In this document: positions 14,530-21,478 of the stretch, piece by piece
Position numbering within the stretch: the stretch's first letter is position 1
Layout of the letters: every line of letters starts with the position of its first letter
Notes under the pieces: generated by a model
What the model saw: the letters and a program-made list of their open reading frames with translations, nothing else
What the model was told of the DNA's origin: nothing
Database searches by the model: none
Program-made: the position numbers and the translations under genes
Source: CAZLPW01 sp964561495
GTDB lineage: Bacteria > Fidelibacterota > Marinisomatia > Marinisomatales > UBA1611
Length of the DNA stretch: 21,478 nucleotides
Direction: 5' to 3'
Assembly (NCBI GenBank): GCA_964561495.1
Contig: CAZLPW010000031.1
Span: 1 to 21,478 of the forward strand

Positions 14530-17511
14530 ATGTTTAAAAACGACGAAAGATATTGGGATATAAACCTACTAAATAAATGGTTCGCCATTTCCTCCTTAAT
14601 TTTTTTGGTGTGTATGATCTGGATGTTTATTGATGATAATGATGATGAATTCAAAGATTATCAAAAAGAATTCAGAAAACTTGAAACAGCTGTTGTTGAA
14701 AAAAAGTTATTAAAAGAGTTAGAACAAGTAAAAAATGATCGTGAGTTTTATGAATCACAAGTAGAATCAGCTCAAATTGAATTTGAAAAAAATACAGACG
14801 AACTAGAAAATTTGGAGAATATTCTCCAAAAATTAAAAGACCGTTACTATGTTGAAAACAATATGACCTTTCAAGCATATAAAGCAGAGGTAGATGTTAC
14901 AAAATACCTTATCGAAGCTGAAAATGCACACGGCGGAGACTCAACAAAATTATCCAAACTAAATGAACGGTATGAAAAAGAAAATGCTAAACTTTATGAA
15001 TATAAACTTGCGAAACAAAAGACTGAAGTCGAAATAGCTTCTATAGAAGATCAAGTTAGAAATATCAAATCAAATGTAAAAGAAAAGCAAAAAGAACTGG
15101 AAACCTTTCTTAAGCAAGTTGAATTAGCTAATAATCAACTAAACCTTTTAGATCGAAATAAAATGTCATTGCAAAATAAGATAGGTGACTTTATCAGGGA
15201 CCTACCTATTTTAGACTTTATGGCACCATACTACAAGGTTAAACAAATAGTTGTAAAAGACGTAAAATATGATGTTAATTTTGCAGCTGTTCCCCAAGTT
15301 GATCGCTGTACAAGCTGTCATCTGGGAATTGATAATCCAGATTTCATCGATGCTCCCCAACCTTATACAGCACATCCCAATTTAGATCTTTACATAACTT
15401 CAGCCTCACCGCACCCAATGGACAATTTCGGTTGTACAGGTTGCCATGCAGGTCGAGGAAGAGGAACATCCTTTATATCATCTTCTCATACTCCTAATAC
15501 GCCTCAAGATAAAAAAAGATGGAAAAAGGAATATGACTGGGAAAAAATACATCATTGGCTTCAACCAATGTATCCTACAAAATACACTCAGGCAGGATGC
15601 TTTAAATGTCACACCAACACAAGCGATCTCGCTGGCGCTGAAAAATTAAATTTTGGGCTTTCATTAATTAATAATTCAGGCTGTAACGGTTGCCACTATA
15701 ATGCTAACTGGGAAAGCGTAGGGATGGCGGGTCCTGATCTGAGAAAGGTTAACGAAAAATTAGATAAAAAATGGGTTAAAAATTGGATCAAAAACCCAAG
15801 ACATTTCAGATACAATACAAGAATGCCTGCAATTTTTGAACAGGCTAATCAAGAAGATCCGATTGTGACAAAAAGAAATAATGCAGAAATTACTGCAATA
15901 ACCGAATACTTATATAATGAAAAGGCTATTACTAATAAAAGTAATGAATCAAAATACATTGGTGATTCTGAGAATGGAGAACTGTTATATACAAATCTGG
16001 GTTGTATGGGGTGTCACATTTCAGAAGAAGATCCCAAAAATTCTCCAAAAATTAATTCCTATTATAATCTTACAAAATTGCAAGGCCCTAACCTAATAGG
16101 ACTAGGATCTAAGGTGTCCGCTAAATGGCTCTACGAATGGTTGATGGATCCTCATGAATATATGCCAACGACCAGAATGCCTAATTTGAGGCTGGAGCCT
16201 GAACAGGCAAAAGATATTACAGCCTATCTATTAAAATCTAAAAATATCGAATTTGAAAAAACAGATCCTCCAGTTGCAGAATCAGAATATTTAGATATAG
16301 TAGCTCTGGATTGGCTAAAAAAAGTAAACCCCGATAAATATGCCGAAGAAAAACTAAACAAAATGAATCAAAAAGAAAAAATGCTACTAGTTGGTGAAAA
16401 AAGTATTCGCCATTATGGCTGTTACGGCTGCCATAATATTGATGGGTTTGAAGACGCAAAGCCAATTGGAGTTGAATTAACCTATGAAGGTTCTAAACCT
16501 GTAAGCAAATTTGATTTCGGTCTTTTTCATGATATAGACCACAGTGTACACGCCTGGATTGAAAACAAATTGAAATCACCTCGAATTTATGATCGTGGAA
16601 AAGAAAGTGTCCCTCTCGATTTATTAAGAATGCCTAATTTTCATTATTCGGAAGAAGAAATAGAGGCAGTTACTACCGCTGTTTTATCTTTTAACTCAGA
16701 AAAAGTTGGGGAACCACTTTTGGCACATTTAAAAAAGCCTGATGTATTTAAAGAAGGGCACAGGCTAGTAAAAAAGTATAACTGCCAAGGTTGCCACTTA
16801 ATTGAGAATAAAGGTGGACAGCTTGTAAATACTATGGGAGCTCCTGAATATGCACCTCCGAATCTAAATACTGAAGGAAAAAAGGTGAATCCTGATTGGC
16901 TCCTCACATTCCTTGAAAATCCAAGTATAATTCGACCGAATTTGCAGGTGAGAATGCCTAGTTTTCATCAAATCAGTAATGAAGATTGGGATAAAATAAT
17001 TCAATATTTTCAATTAATTGACCAAACCAAACGATTATATAGATCAGAACATTTAGTTGATGAAAATACAACAGAGTATCATGCTGGCGAAAAGCTCCAC
17101 GAGTTTGGCGCTTGTAATAATTGCCATTTCTATGGAAATGAGTTTCCAAAGCAGGCAGCATCTACATGGGCTCCTAATCTTTCACTTACTAAAGAACGTT
17201 TAAACCCTGACTGGGTAAAAGAATGGCTAAAAAATCCTCAAGATATCATGCCTGGGACAAAGATGCCTGCTGTCTATTTGCCAACTGAGGACATACTTTC
17301 TGTTGATAACGCTGATGAAACATGGGGTAAAGAATTAGTAGAATTATCTGGTAACCAAGACGCCATGCTTGATGGAATCCGTGACTATTTATGGAATATT
17401 AAAGGTCCGACTGATATATCTGATTTAGTAAAAGACTATTTTGAAAAAAATGGCTATAATTTTGATTCAGACGAAGAGGAAGAAGATGATTGGGGAGACG
17501 ATGATTGGTAG
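14530..17511 (+). CDS. Membrane-anchored coiled-coil octahaem cytochrome c
   Basis: The 993-aa protein has an N-terminal membrane helix (about 17-34), a long coiled coil (about 38-220) and a periplasmic haem region with eight CxxCH sites starting at C260, C302, C357, C385, C492, C631, C752 and C862. The first sites follow a VDRCTSCHLGI and SPHPMDNFGCTGCH pattern shared by large bc-complex cytochromes of several phyla. Mono-haem-like modules with candidate Met ligands follow (TRMP, TRMP, LRMP, VRMP and TKMP). The tail is very acidic (SDEEEEDDWGDDDW). It most likely takes electrons from the Rieske protein and replaces cytochrome c1/f, possibly carrying them far from the membrane to the oxidase. 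It is last in the operon, and the convergent CusF-SCO gene ends 2 nt away. Confidence 0.93.
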   Translation: MFKNDERYWDINLLNKWFAISSLIFLVCMIWMFIDDNDDEFKDYQKEFRKLETAVVEKKLLKELEQVKNDREFYESQVESAQIEFEKNTDELENLENILQKLKDRYYVENNMTFQAYKAEVDVTKYLIEAENAHGGDSTKLSKLNERYEKENAKLYEYKLAKQKTEVEIASIEDQVRNIKSNVKEKQKELETFLKQVELANNQLNLLDRNKMSLQNKIGDFIRDLPILDFMAPYYKVKQIVVKDVKYDVNFAAVPQVDRCTSCHLGIDNPDFIDAPQPYTAHPNLDLYITSASPHPMDNFGCTGCHAGRGRGTSFISSSHTPNTPQDKKRWKKEYDWEKIHHWLQPMYPTKYTQAGCFKCHTNTSDLAGAEKLNFGLSLINNSGCNGCHYNANWESVGMAGPDLRKVNEKLDKKWVKNWIKNPRHFRYNTRMPAIFEQANQEDPIVTKRNNAEITAITEYLYNEKAITNKSNESKYIGDSENGELLYTNLGCMGCHISEEDPKNSPKINSYYNLTKLQGPNLIGLGSKVSAKWLYEWLMDPHEYMPTTRMPNLRLEPEQAKDITAYLLKSKNIEFEKTDPPVAESEYLDIVALDWLKKVNPDKYAEEKLNKMNQKEKMLLVGEKSIRHYGCYGCHNIDGFEDAKPIGVELTYEGSKPVSKFDFGLFHDIDHSVHAWIENKLKSPRIYDRGKESVPLDLLRMPNFHYSEEEIEAVTTAVLSFNSEKVGEPLLAHLKKPDVFKEGHRLVKKYNCQGCHLIENKGGQLVNTMGAPEYAPPNLNTEGKKVNPDWLLTFLENPSIIRPNLQVRMPSFHQISNEDWDKIIQYFQLIDQTKRLYRSEHLVDENTTEYHAGEKLHEFGACNNCHFYGNEFPKQAASTWAPNLSLTKERLNPDWVKEWLKNPQDIMPGTKMPAVYLPTEDILSVDNADETWGKELVELSGNQDAMLDGIRDYLWNIKGPTDISDLVKDYFEKNGYNFDSDEEEEDDWGDDDW

Positions 17512-17513
17512 TA

Positions 17514-18347
17514 CTAATTATTTTCTATCACAAAACTACTTATTTCGTTTTTAACATCCTCTGCTTTCCACTTATCTCCTTTCCAACTAAATATTAGTTC
17601 TCGATCAGGTCCAATTAAAATTGATCGCAAATTATGTCCAATATTATTATCCTCAATACCCCAAAATTCACATCCGACCTGCTTTGTTAACATAAAAATT
17701 GAGTTCATATTATTATAGCTAGACCAAATATCCCAGTTTGGATAAACTGAAACTGACGAACCATAAAAATCATTCAATAGACTAGGAGTATCATAAAGAT
17801 AATCAAAACTAATCATTATAAAATCAATACCTTTTAAATTTTTAGCAAGGTATTCATTCTTTATAACTAATGCAGGACACATATTTGGCATCGGACACCT
17901 AGAAAATAAAAATGAAATAAACCTATATTTTCCATCAGAATCAGATAGATTAACTTTGGTACTATCTAATTTTAAAAAATTCACATCACTAATTATTGAG
18001 CCAATACTTTTTAAATCAAAATTATCTTCTTCTACAATCCAATTTGTATCTAGAGCTTTAAAAGATTTTCCAAAGGAAATAAAATTTTCAGCGTATGGAA
18101 ATGTGTCATTCATCACAAACTCAAATTGAATGCTATCCCCAACTGATATATCTGCAATATCAGATTCATTAATTAAGTTGAAAGGCATTACCATTGGCAT
18201 CATAAGGTTTGGTATTGAATCATGATCAACAACAATCACTCTTTCATCAATATTAAGGTTAGTTACAACGCCTATCACAGGATAACTATTTTTAGATTTT
18301 TTACATCCAAAAAAAATAAAAAAAATCAATATAAGATTTGATTTCAT
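17514..18347 (-). CDS. CusF-like plus SCO fusion lipoprotein (copper handling)
   Basis: The 277-aa lipoprotein (lipobox ending at C15) joins two copper-binding domains. Residues about 23-98 form a small beta barrel like CusF/PF11604, with a Met-rich strand LMMPMVMPF (48-56) offering Cu(I) ligands. Residues about 105-270 form a SCO thioredoxin-like domain, with cysteines C151 and C157 in CPMPNMCP and H238. The cysteine pair is CX5C, not the common CX3C; I recall CPxPxxCP versions from some other phyla. The fusion suggests periplasmic copper pick-up and delivery to an oxidase in one polypeptide. It starts just after a terminator that closes the upstream cupredoxin gene, and no Shine-Dalgarno is visible, so expression may depend on read-through or a start inside that hairpin region. 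Confidence 0.88.
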   Translation of the reverse strand: MKSNLILIFFIFFGCKKSKNSYPVIGVVTNLNIDERVIVVDHDSIPNLMMPMVMPFNLINESDIADISVGDSIQFEFVMNDTFPYAENFISFGKSFKALDTNWIVEEDNFDLKSIGSIISDVNFLKLDSTKVNLSDSDGKYRFISFLFSRCPMPNMCPALVIKNEYLAKNLKGIDFIMISFDYLYDTPSLLNDFYGSSVSVYPNWDIWSSYNNMNSIFMLTKQVGCEFWGIEDNNIGHNLRSILIGPDRELIFSWKGDKWKAEDVKNEISSFVIENN

Positions 18348-18366
18348 AAAATTTCATTCTTAAAAC

Positions 18367-18397
18367 AAAAAAGGCGAAGTTTTTCTTCGCCTTTTTT
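18367..18397 (-). terminator. Rho-independent terminator after the cupredoxin gene
   Basis: A perfect 13-bp stem pairs 18367-18379 with 18385-18397 around a 5-nt loop. The GC-rich core GGCGAAG/CTTCGCC is flanked by A and T runs. Read leftwards it ends in a T-run 14 nt after the cupredoxin stop. The A/T symmetry means it could also work rightwards, but no rightward gene ends nearby. Confidence 0.93.
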
Positions 18398-18411
18398 AAT
18401 AATAAAAATTA

Positions 18412-19125
18412 CTATTTTTTGGGTTTAGGTCTAGAAAAAGTAAAATCTTTTTTTGTTTCTCCTTCTCCTATTTTCACGGTGGCTGTAAGAGGACTCTTCT
18501 TAAACTTTTCTTGCCAACAAATAACCTCATATGTGCCCGCAGGAATTTTATCGATACTATAGTTTCCATTGCTATCGGTTATTGCAAAATATGGATTATC
18601 AGATACCAGGACCCAACTTTTCATCCACGGATGAACGTCACACTTAATATAAAAGGGATTTGGCTCTGCTTTTGAAAACGAAGCTTTTTTCTCTTTTAAA
18701 ACTTTTGGCATAGCAAAGTTAAACTCTTTATTTACCTTTGGCATACTATGAATATTATGAAGAGTCGCATCACTGTTTTTAATCAAAAGTTCTTGTCCTG
18801 CCATCATACCAAATACGTGAGGTACATAGATACACCCTTTTTGATCTAAAACTACAGGGTCTTTTGGAACTGCCCCATCATAGGAAATGTTCTTTAGGTA
18901 TACTATACACTCAGCCAAAGAACCATTATCAGACATTTTAAAACTCTCTGAAAAAACTGGCCCTGAATGAGAAGAACCACAAACAGGATCCGCGTCCATT
19001 CTTAGCTTTTTGCTTCTTGGCCCCTTCCCATCAAATTTGACATTCCCCTTTAAAGAACCAGCCATAGAATACGAGATAAAGAGCAACAACACTGCCAACG
19101 CTATAATTTTTTTATATAAAACCAT
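18412..19125 (-). CDS. Amicyanin-like cupredoxin with carboxypeptidase-regulatory-like domain
   Basis: The 237-aa exported protein has a signal peptide (about 1-22, MYSMAG-type cleavage region). Its first domain carries a type 1 copper site: histidine from LHNIH (H123 or H126), C162, H165 and M168 in CDVHPWM. The CX2HX2M loop has the length found in amicyanin, shorter than in plastocyanin or azurin. A beta-sandwich follows (about 178-235, DSNGNYSIDKIPAGTYEV), like the carboxypeptidase regulatory-like domain. Methylamine-utilisation-type proteins of this family share the CDVHPWM motif. It probably shuttles electrons in the periplasm, for instance from the octahaem cytochrome to the oxidase; that partner choice is inference. 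It has the best Shine-Dalgarno in the window and its own terminator, suggesting strong independent expression. Confidence 0.88.
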   Translation of the reverse strand: MVLYKKIIALAVLLLFISYSMAGSLKGNVKFDGKGPRSKKLRMDADPVCGSSHSGPVFSESFKMSDNGSLAECIVYLKNISYDGAVPKDPVVLDQKGCIYVPHVFGMMAGQELLIKNSDATLHNIHSMPKVNKEFNFAMPKVLKEKKASFSKAEPNPFYIKCDVHPWMKSWVLVSDNPYFAITDSNGNYSIDKIPAGTYEVICWQEKFKKSPLTATVKIGEGETKKDFTFSRPKPKK

Positions 19126-19236
19126 ATCTTTCCTTCCTAATTAGATAAAATTTTCACGTAAATTTACCAACTTAGTTAGCTACTTTTAAGTATAAAATTT
19201 TCCAAATATTGAAACCTCATTATTGGATTTGATAAA
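19126..19236. promoter_or_regulatory. Divergent intergenic region: cupredoxin versus oxidase-side genes
   Basis: These 111 bases separate the leftward cupredoxin gene from the rightward 155-aa gene leading to ctaD, so promoters in both directions are expected. Apart from the ribosome site at 19132-19138 I see no clear -35/-10 boxes or operator. Confidence 0.35.
19132..19138 (-). promoter_or_regulatory. Strong Shine-Dalgarno for the cupredoxin gene
   Basis: AGGAAGG lies 6 nt before the ATG at 19125. Almost no other gene here has such a site, so this one is unusual and fixes the start. Confidence 0.85.
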
Positions 19237-19704
19237 ATGTATATATTTATGATCATATGTTACTTACTGATGTTAGTTAATATTATTAATTTAGCATTAT
19301 CAGGCATTAGTGGGTACCTTAAGCTAAAAATCATTGGTGCAAATCACGTCGAATTTGCTCTTTTTTCAATGATGATTTTTATCATCACGGAAACATTAGT
19401 TATGTATTTTTTTATCGCAACTGGAAAATCAATAAAAGAGGCAATTAAAAAAAATCTTGGGAGCAAAGAACTCTGGGAAAAAGAACGAAAATTAAAAATG
19501 AAATTATTTCCTCAACTAATGCTTACCTTATTGCTATTTAGTATCATATTTATTTACGGAGGTGTAGCAGATAATAAACTACCCACAGCATATTTACATG
19601 GATATCTTTTCCCAATTGCTATGATACACCATATTTGGACTCTGAAAATCAAAAATAATTCTTTTAGAGATCAGATTGAATTAATTAGAAACCTAGATAA
19701 TTAA
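19237..19704 (+). CDS. Unknown four-helix membrane protein (155 aa)
   Basis: No family was recognised. Four hydrophobic helices are visible (about 4-25, 40-62, 91-109 and 118-137), with a basic cytoplasmic-type loop (KSIKEAIKKNLGSKELWEKERKLKMK) between helices 2 and 3. Histidines lie at the start of helix 2 (H37), the start of helix 4 (H119) and its end (H130-H131), placed so that they could bind a b-type haem, but there is no signature to prove it. It is the first rightward gene of the group leading to ferredoxin and ctaD, which suggests a link to the terminal oxidase. The first Met was taken; other Met codons within five residues are possible. Confidence 0.75.
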   Translation: MYIFMIICYLLMLVNIINLALSGISGYLKLKIIGANHVEFALFSMMIFIITETLVMYFFIATGKSIKEAIKKNLGSKELWEKERKLKMKLFPQLMLTLLLFSIIFIYGGVADNKLPTAYLHGYLFPIAMIHHIWTLKIKNNSFRDQIELIRNLDN

Positions 19705-19713
19705 TAAAACATA

Positions 19714-19872
19714 GTGTATTACGCTGCAAAAGCTTTGGAATTATTAGGTATGTTTATGATCGCAGTCGGTTTCGCAGTAAAATTCCCAGGATTAATGGAC
19801 CCAAAACTATTATTCGCAGGTGGTATATTATTCGCCTCTGGCTGGATCATAGAAAAATATATCCTTAAATAA
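19714..19872 (+). CDS. 52-aa membrane hairpin micro-protein, GTG start
   Basis: The frame from GTG at 19714 gives 52 residues: two hydrophobic segments (about 7-22 and 31-45) joined by a short KFPGLMDPK turn and ending in a charged EKYILK tail. It lies 9 nt after the previous stop. Later Met codons (residues 13 and 15) would cut the first helix, so GTG is preferred. Pattern and position suggest a real small subunit or assembly protein, but I know no family and there is no Shine-Dalgarno. Confidence 0.58.
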   Translation: MYYAAKALELLGMFMIAVGFAVKFPGLMDPKLLFAGGILFASGWIIEKYILK

Positions 19873-19948
19873 AATCAATGCTTTCTCCTTGTCGATAAAT
19901 GTTTAAATTCTGTTCATTATTTTTCTTAATTAATAAGAGTTTTTATTA

Positions 19949-20275
19949 ATGGCTGTATACAATTATTTGAAAGGAATCCCTGAGTTACCTGATTCGCCTA
20001 ATGTAAAAAAAAGGCGACCAAAAATGGTAGCTGTTGTTGATGAGGATAACTGTACTGGCTGTCAAGCGTGTGTTCCTTTCTGCCCAGTAGATTGTATTGA
20101 ATCTGTTGCAGAAGATAAATATAGTTTTCCTGTTATTCCACCAGTACAGGTTAGATTTAACGAATGTACTGGTTGCCAAGTATGTGCTCGAGTCTGTACA
20201 AAAATGACTTGGGATGCTATCAGAATGTTAAATACAGATGTTTTTGAAAAAAATTATGATCTCCAAATTGATTAA
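19949..20275 (+). CDS. 2[4Fe-4S] ferredoxin
   Basis: The 108-aa soluble protein has two four-cysteine boxes: C35, C38, C41, C45 followed by Pro, plus C49, and C73, C76, C79, C83 followed by Thr. Each box donates three cysteines to one cluster and its last to the other, as in bacterial-type 2[4Fe-4S] ferredoxins. The second box lacks the usual proline after its last cysteine, and the stretch between boxes (50-72) is longer than in clostridial ferredoxins. The N-terminal 30 residues are an extension with a basic KKRRPK patch. There is no export signal, so it works in the cytoplasm. Its place 23 nt before ctaD is unusual; the redox partner is unknown. Confidence 0.92.
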   Translation: MAVYNYLKGIPELPDSPNVKKRRPKMVAVVDEDNCTGCQACVPFCPVDCIESVAEDKYSFPVIPPVQVRFNECTGCQVCARVCTKMTWDAIRMLNTDVFEKNYDLQID

Positions 20276-20298
20276 TTTTAATTAAACCTAAAAAAGTT

Positions 20299-21478
20299 TT
20301 GTCAAAAAATTCCCACCACGAAGAAAATTTCCTACAAAAGTATATCTTTTCTGTTGATCATAAAGTCATTGGTCTACAATATGGTATAACATCTTTACTG
20401 TTTTTATTTTTTGGATTTTGCCTAATGCTTGTTATGAGATGGCAACTCGCATATCCTGAGACGCCTGTACCTTTTGTAGGTAAACTTCTTCTGGGTGAGA
20501 CTGGTATTCTAATGCCCGAGATATATAATTCGCTTGGAGCTATGCATGGTACTATAATGATATTCTTAGGTGTAGTTCCTCTTGCTGTTGGTGCATTTGG
20601 TAATTATCTAGTCCCACTTCAGATTGGTGCACCTGATATGGCCTTTCCAAAATTAAATGCTGCTAGCTATTGGTCATATTTTGTCGGTGGCGTAATCATG
20701 TTTGCTAGTTTTTTTACTCCTGAAGGGGCAGCTCGCGCGGGTTGGACTTCCTATCCACCCTTATCCATATTTGAATCAGGCCAGACAATATGGCTGATTG
20801 GTATGATATTTCTAATTACTTCATCGCTGCTAGGATCAATGAATATAATTGTAACTATAGTTCAACTTAGAGCGCCTGGGTTATCCTGGTTTAAACTTCC
20901 TATTTTTACATGGTATCAGTTTGTGACTTCTTTCTTACTAATATTAGCATTCCCTCCTCTAGAAGCTGCAGCTGTTTTACAATTAATGGACAGGGTCGCT
21001 GGAACTAGTTTTTTTCTTCCGAGTGGCCTAGTCTATGCAGGTAATGTGGTTGATGTTTATGGTTCTGGTTCTCCTCTTCTATGGCAGCATCTTTTCTGGT
21101 TTTTAGCTCATCCAGAAGTGTATGTTCTTATTCTACCTGCAATGGGAATTGTTTCTGAAGTATTAGCAAATAACACTAGGAAATCATTATGGGGCTATAA
21201 ATCATTGATCTATGCTGCTGTTTTTTTAGGGTTTATGTCTTTTATCGTATGGGCGCACCATATGTTTCTGACTGGTATGGGAACAACAATGAGTGCATTT
21301 TTTCAGTTTACTACAATGATTATATCCATTCCCTCAGTAGTGATTTTAACATCATTTTTTATTTCTCTCTGGGGTGGCTCAATACGATTCAACACGCCAA
21401 TGCTTTTTGCATTATCCTTCCTCCCTATGTTTGGAATTGGAGGATTGACAGGATTACCATTAGGCGTGGGTGCCTCAG
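20299..21478 (+). CDS. ctaD: Cytochrome c oxidase subunit I, A-type (cut by window edge)
   Basis: This is the catalytic haem a/a3-CuB subunit that reduces oxygen and pumps protons; 393 codons are visible and the C-terminus lies outside. Landmarks are the conserved N-terminal FSVDHKVIG, haem a ligand H83 (AMHGTIM), D-channel residues N102, D113 and N120, the CuB/Tyr-crosslink motif H271-P-E273-V-Y275, and CuB ligands H320-H321 (WAHHMF). The glutamate and tyrosine of HPEVY place it in the A1 class. No ATG precedes the conserved N-terminus: the frame opens after a TGA at 20269, and TTG at 20299 is the best start. Subunits II and III are not in the window. Confidence 0.96.
   Translation, partial: MSKNSHHEENFLQKYIFSVDHKVIGLQYGITSLLFLFFGFCLMLVMRWQLAYPETPVPFVGKLLLGETGILMPEIYNSLGAMHGTIMIFLGVVPLAVGAFGNYLVPLQIGAPDMAFPKLNAASYWSYFVGGVIMFASFFTPEGAARAGWTSYPPLSIFESGQTIWLIGMIFLITSSLLGSMNIIVTIVQLRAPGLSWFKLPIFTWYQFVTSFLLILAFPPLEAAAVLQLMDRVAGTSFFLPSGLVYAGNVVDVYGSGSPLLWQHLFWFLAHPEVYVLILPAMGIVSEVLANNTRKSLWGYKSLIYAAVFLGFMSFIVWAHHMFLTGMGTTMSAFFQFTTMIISIPSVVILTSFFISLWGGSIRFNTPMLFALSFLPMFGIGGLTGLPLGVGAS

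Noticed and set aside
19681..19704. AT-only inverted repeat (TTAATTA ... TAATTAA) at the end of the 155-aa gene
   Set aside because: The stem has no G or C pairs and no following T-run, so it is too weak to call a terminator.
1..21478. tRNA, rRNA, riboswitch, phage or defence genes
   Set aside because: None was recognised on either strand; intergenic gaps are short and AT-rich, with no cloverleaf or structured leader seen by eye.

Overview
The window is AT-rich (about one third G+C by eye) and densely coded. Most starts lack a clear Shine-Dalgarno sequence and are preceded by A/T-rich DNA. It carries an aerobic respiratory gene cluster: haem-copper oxidase assembly factors, a Rieske/cytochrome b complex with an eight-haem cytochrome c, copper proteins, and the start of cytochrome c oxidase subunit I. 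This suits an aerobic, probably marine bacterium of the Fibrobacterota-Chlorobiota-Bacteroidota side of the tree, possibly Marinimicrobia (SAR406). That placement is inference; no rRNA or other taxonomic marker is present.

Layout. Positions 1-2496 (minus strand) hold a short run: a GAF + HD-GYP c-di-GMP phosphodiesterase, a translationally coupled 106-aa protein of unknown function, and an SLC13-type permease cut by the left edge. Positions 2608-7179 (plus) encode one 1523-aa protein: an acyl-CoA-synthetase-like adenylating domain, a long unrecognised middle part and a degenerate GNAT-like end. Positions 7174-9150 (minus) are an oxidase-assembly operon: SCO copper chaperone, haem O synthase CtaB and a DUF420/CtaM-like protein.

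Positions 9334-17511 (plus) look like one nine-gene operon. It has a KOW/START-like protein with C-terminal repeats, three very small single-helix membrane proteins (35, 47 and 49 aa), a membrane-anchored HEAT-repeat protein, a Rieske protein, a b6-type cytochrome b, a subunit-IV-like protein, and a 993-aa protein joining a membrane anchor, a long coiled coil and eight CxxCH haem sites. Positions 17514-19125 (minus) hold a CusF-SCO fusion lipoprotein and an amicyanin-like cupredoxin, separated by a strong terminator. From 19237 onward (plus) come a 155-aa four-helix membrane protein, a 52-aa membrane hairpin, a 2[4Fe-4S] ferredoxin and the cytochrome c oxidase subunit I gene, which runs off the right edge.

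How it fits together (inference from context): quinol is oxidised by the Rieske/cytochrome b complex, electrons pass through the octahaem protein and perhaps the cupredoxin to the oxidase, and CtaB, the DUF420 protein and the two SCO proteins supply haem and copper to that oxidase. The least explained parts are the three micro-proteins and the repeat protein at the head of the bc operon, and the 1523-aa synthetase fusion. No tRNA, rRNA, CRISPR array, insertion sequence or integrase was seen, and no stretch over 300 bases lacks a gene.
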